Shown one piece after another: positions 1 to 6,198 of a stretch of DNA of 10,543 nucleotides; position 1 is the first letter of the stretch, and every line of letters begins with the position of its first letter. This DNA comes from Actinomycetota bacterium (GTDB taxonomy: Bacteria; Actinomycetota; Humimicrobiia; Humimicrobiales; Humimicrobiaceae). A program made the translations under genes and the position numbers. The notes under the pieces were generated by a model. That model was not told where the DNA came from and ran no database searches. It saw only the letters and a list, made by a program, of their open reading frames with translations. Location: assembly GCA_023475715.1 (NCBI GenBank), contig JAMCVO010000312.1, forward strand, positions 1 through 10,543. Direction: 5' to 3'.

Positions 1-233
1 AAAAATATCAGAAGGATATGAAAGAGCATCTTGAAACCAGAGTCGAAGAAGTAATGACGCGTAGAGTAAAAACAGTTCACAAAGATACTCCGGTCGATGA
101 TGTTGCAAGGATAATGGTGAGAAATAAAATAAACAGGGTGCCGGTTGTAGATAAAAATAATAAGCTCCTTGGTATTATCGCAAGGTCAGATATTATAGAA
201 TCAATGGTTGATGAAGCAGATAAAAAAGAATAA
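1..233 (+). CDS. CBS-domain protein, C-terminal part (5' end outside window)
   Basis: This is the last CBS domain of a protein whose start lies before the window. The frame stays open to the left edge: codons before the first ATG (position 18) read KYQKD, which looks like the linker between two CBS domains. The ATG also lacks a properly spaced ribosome site, because AGAAGG sits only 2 bases away. The visible domain has the usual pattern: VEEVMTRRVKTV at the start, DTPVDDVARIMVRNKINRVPVVD in the middle, and LLGIIARSDII at the end. CBS pairs (Bateman modules) commonly bind adenine nucleotides and regulate enzymes or transporters. Small stand-alone two-CBS proteins of about 140-150 residues are common, and this is probably one, but a longer fusion upstream cannot be excluded. 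It ends in TAA at 231-233, 36 bases from the convergent corA stop. Confidence 0.85.
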   Translation, partial: KYQKDMKEHLETRVEEVMTRRVKTVHKDTPVDDVARIMVRNKINRVPVVDKNNKLLGIIARSDIIESMVDEADKKE

Positions 234-269
234 CATCAAATACCCGAAAGCAAATTTTAAAAGAGTTTT

Positions 270-1334
270 CTAAAACCATTTTTTTCTTTTAAAATAGATC
301 ACCATCAAAATAATAATGACGATTATTACTACCCACACTACAAAATAACCCCATTTCCATGCAACTTCAGGCATAAAACCGAAGTTCATCCCGTAGATGC
401 TTGCAATGAAGGTTATGGGGATAAATATGGTTGAAATAATTGTCAGAATTTTCATGATCTCGTTTAGCTTGTTGCTCATGCTGGACAGATAAATATCTAT
501 CATTCCCGACAGCATATCCCTGAAAGTCTCAACTGTATCGATAACCTGGATAACATGATCGTAGATGTCTCTTATATAAATTCTTGTACTATCATGAGTC
601 AAAGAGAATTCTCCTCTTTCAAGGCTGCTTATGACTTCTCTTAATGGCCATACAGACTTTCTTATAAACAGCATATCTCTCTTTAAATTATAAATTATCT
701 TGAGAGTTTTTGGTTCCGGATTGACAACTAACTTATTTTCCACGATTTCAATTTTTTCTCCGATTTTTTCAAGAACATTAAAATAGTTATCCACTATTGC
801 ATCCAGCAGTAAATAAACCAGAAAGTCTGATCCCATTTTTCTTATTTTGCTCTTCTCATTTTTTAGCCTTAACCTTATGGGATTATAAATATCAAGTTCT
901 TTTTCCTGGAAGGAAACTACATAATTGTTTCCAAAAATAATACTTACCTGTTCAATGGTTATCTCACCGTTTTTTTCACTGTAGTAAAGCATCTTTAGAA
1001 CAACGTAAACATAATCATCAAAATCTTCAATTTTAGGGCGCTGTTCTGTATTAAGAATATCTTCGAGGATCAGCGGGTGGAAACCAAAACAACTTCCGAG
1101 CTCTTTTAAAATATCTGTATCACTTATGCCATCAATATTTATCCATGTGATTGTCTTGTCGTCCTTAAAAGCAAAGCATTGCTGTGCATTCTCTACTTCC
1201 TGCTCAACATAGTCTTTTTCTCCATAATCAATCACTTTTATTCTTGTTTTTTGAACCTTTTTCTCACCAATGTGTATCAGGGAGCCCGCAGGAAGGCCTG
1301 ATTTTTTTGATCTTTTTACTGAAATATCCGCCAT
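270..1334 (-). CDS. corA: CorA family magnesium/divalent cation channel
   Basis: This 354-residue protein forms the pentameric Mg2+ (also Co2+/Ni2+) uptake channel of the inner membrane. The large N-terminal part is the cytoplasmic funnel with the long coiled stalk helix. The C-terminus holds two transmembrane helices: TM1 (about KILTIISTIFIPITFIASI) ends in the family signature YGMNF (GMN at residues 315-317), followed by the loop FMPEVAWKWGY, TM2 and a basic tail KRKKWF. The C-terminus closely resembles that of Thermotoga maritima CorA, which is also about 350 residues long. I place the start at 1334 (MADISV). GAGGTG at 1342-1347 is 7 bases upstream, and this fits the usual length. A longer reading from 1391 would add 19 hydrophobic residues without a ribosome site. 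The gene converges with the CBS gene and is divergent from the Fe-S remnant. Confidence 0.95.
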   Translation of the reverse strand: MADISVKRSKKSGLPAGSLIHIGEKKVQKTRIKVIDYGEKDYVEQEVENAQQCFAFKDDKTITWINIDGISDTDILKELGSCFGFHPLILEDILNTEQRPKIEDFDDYVYVVLKMLYYSEKNGEITIEQVSIIFGNNYVVSFQEKELDIYNPIRLRLKNEKSKIRKMGSDFLVYLLLDAIVDNYFNVLEKIGEKIEIVENKLVVNPEPKTLKIIYNLKRDMLFIRKSVWPLREVISSLERGEFSLTHDSTRIYIRDIYDHVIQVIDTVETFRDMLSGMIDIYLSSMSNKLNEIMKILTIISTIFIPITFIASIYGMNFGFMPEVAWKWGYFVVWVVIIVIIILMVIYFKRKKWF

Positions 1335-1341
1335 GATTATA

Positions 1342-1347
1342 CACCTC
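1342..1347 (-). promoter_or_regulatory. Ribosome binding site deciding the corA start
   Basis: GAGGTG on the minus strand lies 7 bases before the ATG at 1334. It supports this start over the in-frame ATG at 1391, which has no such sequence. Confidence 0.7.
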
Positions 1348-1363
1348 AAAAGGGCACTTAAAA

Positions 1364-1391
1364 ATTGTAAAAAATTGTTTATATTCAACAA
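1364..1391 (-). promoter_or_regulatory. Possible sigma-70-type promoter of corA
   Basis: On the minus strand, TTGTTG (1386-1391) and TACAAT (1364-1369) are separated by 16 bases. They would give a leader of roughly 20 bases that contains the GAGGTG ribosome site. The -35 box matches only 4 of 6 consensus bases and the region is AT-rich, so chance is possible. A leader this short leaves no room for a Mg2+-sensing M-box riboswitch. Confidence 0.3.
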
Positions 1392-1444
1392 TTAAGTTTT
1401 TAGTGCGATTTTAATAATTATATAAAAAAAAATAAATAAAAAAT

Positions 1445-1464
1445 ATCTTGACAAATCTTGACAA
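1445..1464. repeat. Tandem 10-bp direct repeat (ATCTTGACAA x2)
   Basis: Two perfect adjacent copies of ATCTTGACAA occupy 1445-1454 and 1455-1464. They sit where recognisable homology of the Fe-S remnant begins, and the in-frame stop TGA (1459-1461) lies inside the second copy. Each copy contains TTGACA, a perfect -35 consensus, but no TATAAT-like box is at normal spacing. TATGAT at 1477 is 13 and 23 bases away from the two copies. Confidence 0.7.
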
Positions 1465-1779
1465 GAAGTTAGCTTTTATGATGAACCCAGGTATATAATG
1501 AAAAAGATTGCAGTTGACTTCAGAGATCTGACTCCAAACAGGGAAAGGAACTGGTGCTGCGGCGGAGGCGGCGGACTTGTCGCAATGCCGGAGCTGGAGA
1601 AATTCAGGCTTCAAACGGGAAAATTAAAAGCAGAGCAGATAAAAAAGACCGGCGCAAAGGTGCTTGTCACACCATGTGAAAACTGCAGACTTCAGATTGG
1701 CAACCTCAATGAGGCATATAGTTTGGGTATTAAGATAAGTTCAGTGATGGATTTTGTAGCAAATAACATGGTCATTTGA
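1462..1779 (+). pseudogene. Truncated CCG-domain Fe-S oxidoreductase (HdrB/HdrD/GlcF-type C-terminal remnant)
   Basis: The C-terminal end of a cysteine-rich-domain (Fe-S)-binding protein, as found in heterodisulfide reductase HdrD/HdrB, glycolate oxidase GlcF and related membrane redox complexes. The visible part has NWCCGGGGGL and, 38 residues later, CENC. These are two of the three cysteine groups of the CX(n)CCGX(n)CXXC motif that holds the noncubane [4Fe-4S] cluster. The first cysteine, normally in a DPC segment some 30-40 residues before CC, is absent. An ORF from ATG 1498 would encode only 93 residues. The family pattern starts earlier: codons before the ATG read SFYDEPRYI, matching the usual YDEPR segment, until an in-frame TGA at 1459-1461. 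The ATG is therefore probably not a native start, and it has only a weak AGG in front. Full family members have about 300-450 residues. I call it a pseudogene; expression of a short protein cannot be excluded. Confidence 0.75.
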
Positions 1780-1827
1780 TTTACCATATGAAAAAAATTA
1801 TAAAAATAGGGAAGCGAGGTTATCGAG

Positions 1828-3519
1828 ATGCCGGAAAAAACTGAAAAGATAAAAAGGATAATAATAATCGGCGGTGTTGCAGCAGGTACATCTGCGGCAG
1901 TCAAAGCAAGAAGAAAATCAGAGGATGCTCAGATTACGATTTATGAGAAGTACAAATATATTTCATACGGTGTATGTGGACTGCCTTATTTTGTATCGGG
2001 CAAGATTACAGATATAGACAATCTTATTATAAATACAGTCCGGCAGTTTGAGCAGAGATTTAATATAAAAGTAAATATATTGCATGAAGTAACCAATGTC
2101 GACAGCAAAGCAAAAAGCATTACTGTAAAAAACTTGACAACTGATGAGCAATTTAAGGATTCTTATGACAAATTAATCATTGCTACCGGTTCAACCCCAA
2201 TTATAATAAATCCGGAACTTGAATCTGCGCCCAATTTTTTTTCTTTAAAAACTATTGATGATGCCCTGAAATTAAAGGAGTACCTGTCTTTTTTGAAAAG
2301 CAGTAAGGAATCTTTGAATGCTGTAATTATTGGAGGTGGATTTATTGGACTTGAAATCCTGGACGCATTTTTACTGAAAGGCTTAAAGATTACAATAGTT
2401 GAGAAGACAGGCCAGATTTTGCCTGCCTTTGATTTTGAAATTATAGAATATCTTGAAAACTATCTTGCAGGTAAAGGTATAATTCTTCGCAAGGAAGAGT
2501 CGATAGAAAATTTCAAAAAAAATGCAGACGGAAAAATAATTTCTCTAAAAACATCAGGAAAAGACGAGCTTGTTTGTGATATTATATTTCAGAGCGTAGG
2601 TACAAGACCAAACTCAAAACTTGCTGCCAGTTGCGGAATTGCTATTGGTAAATCAGGGGCGATATCCGTAAATGAATATCTTCAAACAAGCAATCCTGAC
2701 ATATATGCGGCCGGTGATTGCTGTGAATGCAAAAATTTTGTAACGCAAATAAAACAGGCTTATTACCTGGCATCTATCGCAAGCATACAGGGCAGGTGCG
2801 CTGGTTATAATGCAGCCGGAGGAAAAGATAAATTTATAGACAGCATACCTACATCAATAATAAAAGTACTTGATATTGCAATAGGAAAAACTGGAATAAG
2901 CTTAAAAGAAGCCAGAAACCATGGTATTGATGCAGCCAAAATAGAGCTTCACTATCCCAGTCATGCAGGTTATTACCCGGGGTCAAGTTTTATTCACATG
3001 CTGGTAGTTTACGATAGAATTTCGGGAGTCATTCTTGGTTTTGAAGCAATCGGAAGGGAAGGCATCGACAAGAAAACAGATGTGATGTCAGCTGCAATTA
3101 GGGGCCGAATGAAAATATGGGATCTGGTTAACCTTAATCTTTCTTATCATCCGGAGTACGGTTCAGCCAAAGATTCTATTAATATCCTTGGAATGATTGG
3201 TGAAAATATCAAAAAAGGTGAATACCGGCAAATGGATGTCGAAGAATTGAAGAATATGATAAAAAACAGGCAGGATATTATAATTCTGGATGTAAGAACT
3301 AAGAGAGAATTTGATATGGGCCATATAGAGGGTGCACTTAATATTTACGTAGATGAACTCAGAAATAACCTTGATAAACTGGACAGGAACATTAAAATTG
3401 TGGTATATTGCAGAACCGGTTACAGAAGTTATCTGGCATATTTAATTTTAAAGAATTCGGGATTTAAAAATATATGGAATTTGAATGGCTCATATATGAG
3501 CTGGGTAAGGAAAATTTAA
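1828..3519 (+). CDS. CoA-disulfide reductase / polysulfide reductase with C-terminal rhodanese domain
   Basis: A 563-residue FAD- and NAD(P)H-dependent reductase of the CoADR-RHD family, which reduces CoA-disulfide, CoA-persulfide or polysulfide in the cytoplasm. The N-terminal FAD-binding loop is IIIGGVAAGTSAA (residues 12-24). The redox-active single cysteine is C50 in SYGVCGLPYF. The second dinucleotide fold, AVIIGGGFIGLEI (165-177), binds NAD(P)H. The second FAD contact is DIYAAGDCC (291-299). The dimerisation region includes HAGYYPGSS (379-387) and YGSAKDSIN (444-452). The rhodanese domain covers about 468-563: LDVRTKREFDMGHIEGA, and active C528 in YCRTGYRS, which would carry a persulfide. 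Close relatives are Bacillus anthracis CoADR-RHD and Shewanella NPSR. The AGG at 1817-1819 is 8 bases from the ATG. The flavoprotein gene follows after 16 bases, so both are probably one operon. Oddity: three cysteines (C298, C299, C301) cluster at the FAD-contact motif. Confidence 0.93.
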   Translation: MPEKTEKIKRIIIIGGVAAGTSAAVKARRKSEDAQITIYEKYKYISYGVCGLPYFVSGKITDIDNLIINTVRQFEQRFNIKVNILHEVTNVDSKAKSITVKNLTTDEQFKDSYDKLIIATGSTPIIINPELESAPNFFSLKTIDDALKLKEYLSFLKSSKESLNAVIIGGGFIGLEILDAFLLKGLKITIVEKTGQILPAFDFEIIEYLENYLAGKGIILRKEESIENFKKNADGKIISLKTSGKDELVCDIIFQSVGTRPNSKLAASCGIAIGKSGAISVNEYLQTSNPDIYAAGDCCECKNFVTQIKQAYYLASIASIQGRCAGYNAAGGKDKFIDSIPTSIIKVLDIAIGKTGISLKEARNHGIDAAKIELHYPSHAGYYPGSSFIHMLVVYDRISGVILGFEAIGREGIDKKTDVMSAAIRGRMKIWDLVNLNLSYHPEYGSAKDSINILGMIGENIKKGEYRQMDVEELKNMIKNRQDIIILDVRTKREFDMGHIEGALNIYVDELRNNLDKLDRNIKIVVYCRTGYRSYLAYLILKNSGFKNIWNLNGSYMSWVRKI

Positions 3520-3535
3520 GAGAGAATTTCAGAAT

Positions 3536-4171
3536 ATGATGAATGGTAACATTGAGGATGTTAAAGATTTTAAGCTTGTTGCAGTTTACGGGAGCCCAAG
3601 GCGAGGTGGAAATACTGATACTTTGATGAACAGATTCCTTGAAGGTGTCAGCAGTTGCAGCATGTTGGACCAGAATAGTCTGAATATAGATAGGATCTTT
3701 ACAAAAAATTTAAAGATTTCATCATGCAGAGGATGCGGCAGCTGTTCAAAAACCGGTGAATGTATCATACATGATGATATGCAGGCTCTTTATGGCCCAT
3801 ATCAAATTCTTGATTTTCTTGCAATTGCAAGTCCGATTTTTTTTACAACTGTTTCCGGCTATCTTAAAGCTTTCATTGACAGGTTTCAGAGATTCTGGAC
3901 TTTAAAGTATGAACTCAAAAGAAAAATTATTGTTAAAGAAAACAGAAAAGGTATCTTAATTTCAACTTCAGGTTCAAAATCGAAGGATATCTTTGACTGT
4001 ACAAAAAAAGTCATGCGGGCACTTTTTGATGTCTTGTACATCGAATATTTCAGTGATTTTCTGTTTAATAATACAGATCAGAAAGATGATATACAGAAGA
4101 ACCAGGAAGCTCTTCATGCAATATATGATTTTGGCAAAAAAGGATTATTTCTAAAAAGGAGTGACGATTAA
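3536..4171 (+). CDS. Iron-sulfur flavoprotein / NADPH-dependent FMN reductase-like protein
   Basis: A 211-residue flavodoxin-fold protein. The FMN phosphate loop is VYGSPRRGGNTDTL (residues 17-30). It is followed by a compact cluster motif C64-x2-C67-x2-C70-x5-C76 (CRGCGSCSKTGEC). This spacing is that of archaeal and clostridial iron-sulfur flavoproteins (ISF), which bind one [4Fe-4S] cluster and FMN and act in electron transfer or in reducing O2, H2O2 or quinones. The segment FLAIASPIFFTTVSGYLKAFIDR is the typical second flavin-binding part. The electron partner is unknown. It starts 16 bases after the reductase stop, so the two are likely co-transcribed. Two ATGs (3536 and 3539) are adjacent and neither has a clear ribosome site (AGAGAG is about 10 bases away), so translational coupling is plausible. 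The C-terminus is poorly conserved and gives no further clue. Confidence 0.85.
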   Translation: MMNGNIEDVKDFKLVAVYGSPRRGGNTDTLMNRFLEGVSSCSMLDQNSLNIDRIFTKNLKISSCRGCGSCSKTGECIIHDDMQALYGPYQILDFLAIASPIFFTTVSGYLKAFIDRFQRFWTLKYELKRKIIVKENRKGILISTSGSKSKDIFDCTKKVMRALFDVLYIEYFSDFLFNNTDQKDDIQKNQEALHAIYDFGKKGLFLKRSDD

Positions 4172-4192
4172 TTGAGAATAAAAAAATCTCAA
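4172..4192 (+). terminator. Weak hairpin after the flavoprotein gene
   Basis: TTGAGA (4172-4177) and TCTCAA (4187-4192) form a 6-bp inverted repeat with a 9-base A-rich loop, starting directly after the stop codon. No T-run follows, so it is a poor intrinsic terminator. It may only mark the 3' end or be chance in AT-rich DNA. Confidence 0.25.
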
Positions 4193-4274
4193 CAATATTA
4201 ATAATTATATCTAATATTACTATAAAAATGAAATTGTGATATTATTTCACATTATTCAATAGTAAAAATTAATT

Positions 4275-4307
4275 ATTATTGTTTTATTATTGTTTTATTA
4301 TTGTTTT
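4275..4307. repeat. Tandem repeat, 3 x 11 bp (ATTATTGTTTT)
   Basis: Three perfect adjacent copies of ATTATTGTTTT occupy 4275-4285, 4286-4296 and 4297-4307, followed directly by TATAAT at 4308-4313. They lie about 50 bases upstream of lgt, inside the 186-base AT-rich gap after the flavoprotein gene. The TATAAT could be the -10 box of an lgt promoter, but no good -35 box lies 16-18 bases upstream. The 11-bp period is close to one helical turn. No other feature was seen in this gap. Confidence 0.8.
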
Positions 4308-4344
4308 TATAATTATTTAAATTCAGCATACTTTTTCTTAAATG

Positions 4345-4352
4345 AAGGGAGG
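4345..4352 (+). promoter_or_regulatory. Ribosome binding site deciding the TTG start of lgt
   Basis: AAGGGAGG lies 5 bases before TTG 4358. It supports this non-ATG start, since no better-placed ATG precedes the conserved first part of the protein. Confidence 0.75.
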
Positions 4353-4357
4353 CAATC

Positions 4358-5182
4358 TTGGTTTCTCCGGATCCAATAGCATTTAGTATAGGCAGCCTTG
4401 AAATAAGGTGGTATGGGATTTTAATAGCGTTTGCACTGCTTGTAGGAATAGTTGTTTCCTATTTTATAGCAAAGTATAGGGGCGAAAAGCAGGATGAGGC
4501 TATTAATTTCGCACCTTTTGCGGTAATTTTTGGAATTATTGGAGCAAGGCTTCTTCATGTTGTGGTAAACTGGTCTTATTATAGTGGTCATTTATCTTAT
4601 ATTTTTGCTTTCAGAAGAGGCGGATTGGCAATTCAGGGAGTAATGCTTGGTGGTATTCTTGCTCTGGTTGTTTTTTGCAAGATAAGAAAATTGGATTTTT
4701 GGAAATGGGCAGACATTATGTCTCCTGCCTTGCTCTTAGGGCAAGCCATAGGGAGATGGGGTAATTATTTTAACCAGGAGGCTTTTGGCATGCCAACAAG
4801 CTTACCATGGGGGATTTATATAGACCCTATAAACAGGCCTCCAAGCTATTCAAATGCAGAGTTTTTTCACCCCACTTTTTTATATGAATCTATTGCAAAC
4901 TTGATATTGTTTGTTTTACTTCTTTTGATCCTAAGGCTATATAACAAAAGGCCTGGCAAGTTCCCGAATGGTTTAGTCTTTGCAACTTACCTAGGGGTAT
5001 ATGCTATTTACAGGAGCATTATAGAATATTATAGAATTGACAGCAGTTTTGTTTTAGGGGTTAAGGTTGTATACATACTTGACGGAATAACAATAATTGC
5101 AGTACTTATAATAATCAATTACCTTGTTAAAAAATTCAGGGAAAAGAAAATACGCGAAGAAATAGAGAATCTGGAAGAGTAA
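4358..5182 (+). CDS. lgt: Phosphatidylglycerol-prolipoprotein diacylglyceryl transferase
   Basis: This 274-residue polytopic membrane enzyme moves diacylglycerol from phosphatidylglycerol to the lipobox cysteine of prolipoproteins, the first step of lipoprotein maturation. Family landmarks in order are IRWYGIL (16-22), GARLLHV (62-68), GGLAI (88-92), the signature GRWGNYFNQEAFG (132-144, with the essential-type arginine R133), HPTFLYES (171-178), and YRSIIEYYR (218-226). Seven hydrophobic segments fit the Lgt topology, and the tail is charged and cytoplasmic (KKFREKKIREEIENLEE). The start is TTG with a strong ribosome site. Oddity: the stretch that reads HGGL in E. coli (and often YGGL in Firmicutes) here reads QGVM (93-96), so both the H/Y and the second glycine are replaced, while all other motifs are intact. 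degV follows 90 bases downstream on the same strand. Confidence 0.95.
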   Translation: MVSPDPIAFSIGSLEIRWYGILIAFALLVGIVVSYFIAKYRGEKQDEAINFAPFAVIFGIIGARLLHVVVNWSYYSGHLSYIFAFRRGGLAIQGVMLGGILALVVFCKIRKLDFWKWADIMSPALLLGQAIGRWGNYFNQEAFGMPTSLPWGIYIDPINRPPSYSNAEFFHPTFLYESIANLILFVLLLLILRLYNKRPGKFPNGLVFATYLGVYAIYRSIIEYYRIDSSFVLGVKVVYILDGITIIAVLIIINYLVKKFREKKIREEIENLEE

Positions 5183-5272
5183 ATATATTTTCAATAATTG
5201 ATGTTTTTTGCTATAAAGGGTTAAAATAGATTATATAAACAAAAATAAATTTTACCATGGAAGGAGTGAAAG

Positions 5273-6121
5273 ATGAACAAAATTGCAATTGTAACCGACA
5301 GTACTGCAGATATACCCAAAGATTTAATCGAAAAATTCAAAATCAAAGTTGTTCCTTTATATGTAAATTTTGAAGACAGAAGCTATTTGGAAGACGGATT
5401 AGATATAACAAGCAAACAATTCTATGAAAGATTAAAAGAAGTAAAAAAGCAGCCAACAACATCTCAACCGACGCCTCAGGACTTTATAAAAGTCTACAAT
5501 GAACTCTTAAGAGAAAATGAGACTATAATTTCAATCCACATCTCACAAAAGATGTCAGGAACTTTTAGCTCTGCAGAAATAGCCAGGAAAGAATTACCTG
5601 GTAAGGATATAGAAGTTTTAGATTCTGAACTGGTGCATATGCCTTTAGGCATCCTTGTAATAAAAGCGGCCGAACTGGCTCTTGAGGGTAAATCAAAAGA
5701 AGAAATCCTAAAAAACGTAAACGATTTAAAACAAAAAATTTCAATTCTTTTTATTCCAAACACATTAAAATATTTAATAATGAATGGAAGAATAGGCAGA
5801 GCCAAAGGACTTATTGCTTCAGTTCTTGAAATCAGGCCAATACTTACACTGCACATGGGAGAAGTTTCTCAATTTAAAACCACCAGAAGATTTAGCCAGG
5901 CAAAAAATGAGCTCATAGATTCTATGAAAAGCACGGTAAAGGATACAGGTAAATTAATGGTTATTGTTTCTGATTCTGATGCAAAGGCAGAAGGAGATGA
6001 AATGGCTCAAAGGATAAAAGAGACATTTAATCCAAAACAAATCATGAGAGCTGAAATAGGTGCAGTTGTTGGAAATAACCTTGGCCCAGGCGGCATAGCA
6101 GTTACTTTTTATGAGGAGTAA
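5273..6121 (+). CDS. DegV family protein (fatty-acid-binding, FakB-like)
   Basis: A 282-residue cytoplasmic protein, of normal length for the EDD-fold DegV family. Family members bind a fatty acid in a pocket between two domains. FakB proteins present it to the kinase FakA for acyl-phosphate formation, but for most DegV proteins the partner is unknown. Conserved pieces are IAIVTDSTADIP (4-15), the threonine/serine-rich PTTSQPTPQDF (61-71), the carboxylate-binding loop SQKMSGTFSSA (93-103), MNGRIGRAKG (166-175), and GPGGIAVTFY at the end. AAGGAG at 5261-5266 is 6 bases from the ATG. No FakA-like gene is in view. The gene may share a transcript with lgt (90-base gap) or have its own promoter there. 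It converges with the minus-strand kinase gene, leaving a 77-base gap without a visible terminator. Confidence 0.9.
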   Translation: MNKIAIVTDSTADIPKDLIEKFKIKVVPLYVNFEDRSYLEDGLDITSKQFYERLKEVKKQPTTSQPTPQDFIKVYNELLRENETIISIHISQKMSGTFSSAEIARKELPGKDIEVLDSELVHMPLGILVIKAAELALEGKSKEEILKNVNDLKQKISILFIPNTLKYLIMNGRIGRAKGLIASVLEIRPILTLHMGEVSQFKTTRRFSQAKNELIDSMKSTVKDTGKLMVIVSDSDAKAEGDEMAQRIKETFNPKQIMRAEIGAVVGNNLGPGGIAVTFYEE

Positions 6122-6198
6122 CCCTGCCAAGGTTGATGATTTATTCTTGATATACTTGATGCTGTAAATAAGTCTGTGGATATTTTTAGTTGTATTAG

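Noticed and set aside
1335..1391. N-terminal extension of 19 residues on corA from ATG 1391
   Set aside because: No ribosome site precedes it, whereas GAGGTG is well placed for the start at 1334, and a promoter candidate overlaps the extension.
1335..1391. Mg2+ riboswitch (M-box) in the corA leader
   Set aside because: The leader is too short and AT-rich and lacks any recognisable M-box structure.
1494..1499. TATAAT box overlapping ATG 1498
   Set aside because: The nearest TTGACA copies are about 30 and 40 bases away, so the spacing does not fit a sigma-70-type promoter.
4275..4307. CRISPR-like array
   Set aside because: The units are only 11 bp, directly adjacent, and have no spacers.
5494..5856. 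120-codon open frame on the minus strand
   Set aside because: It lies wholly inside degV in the opposite strand and has no domain signature.
6122..6198. Bidirectional terminator between degV and the kinase gene
   Set aside because: No convincing stem followed by a T-run was found on either strand, despite the convergent layout.
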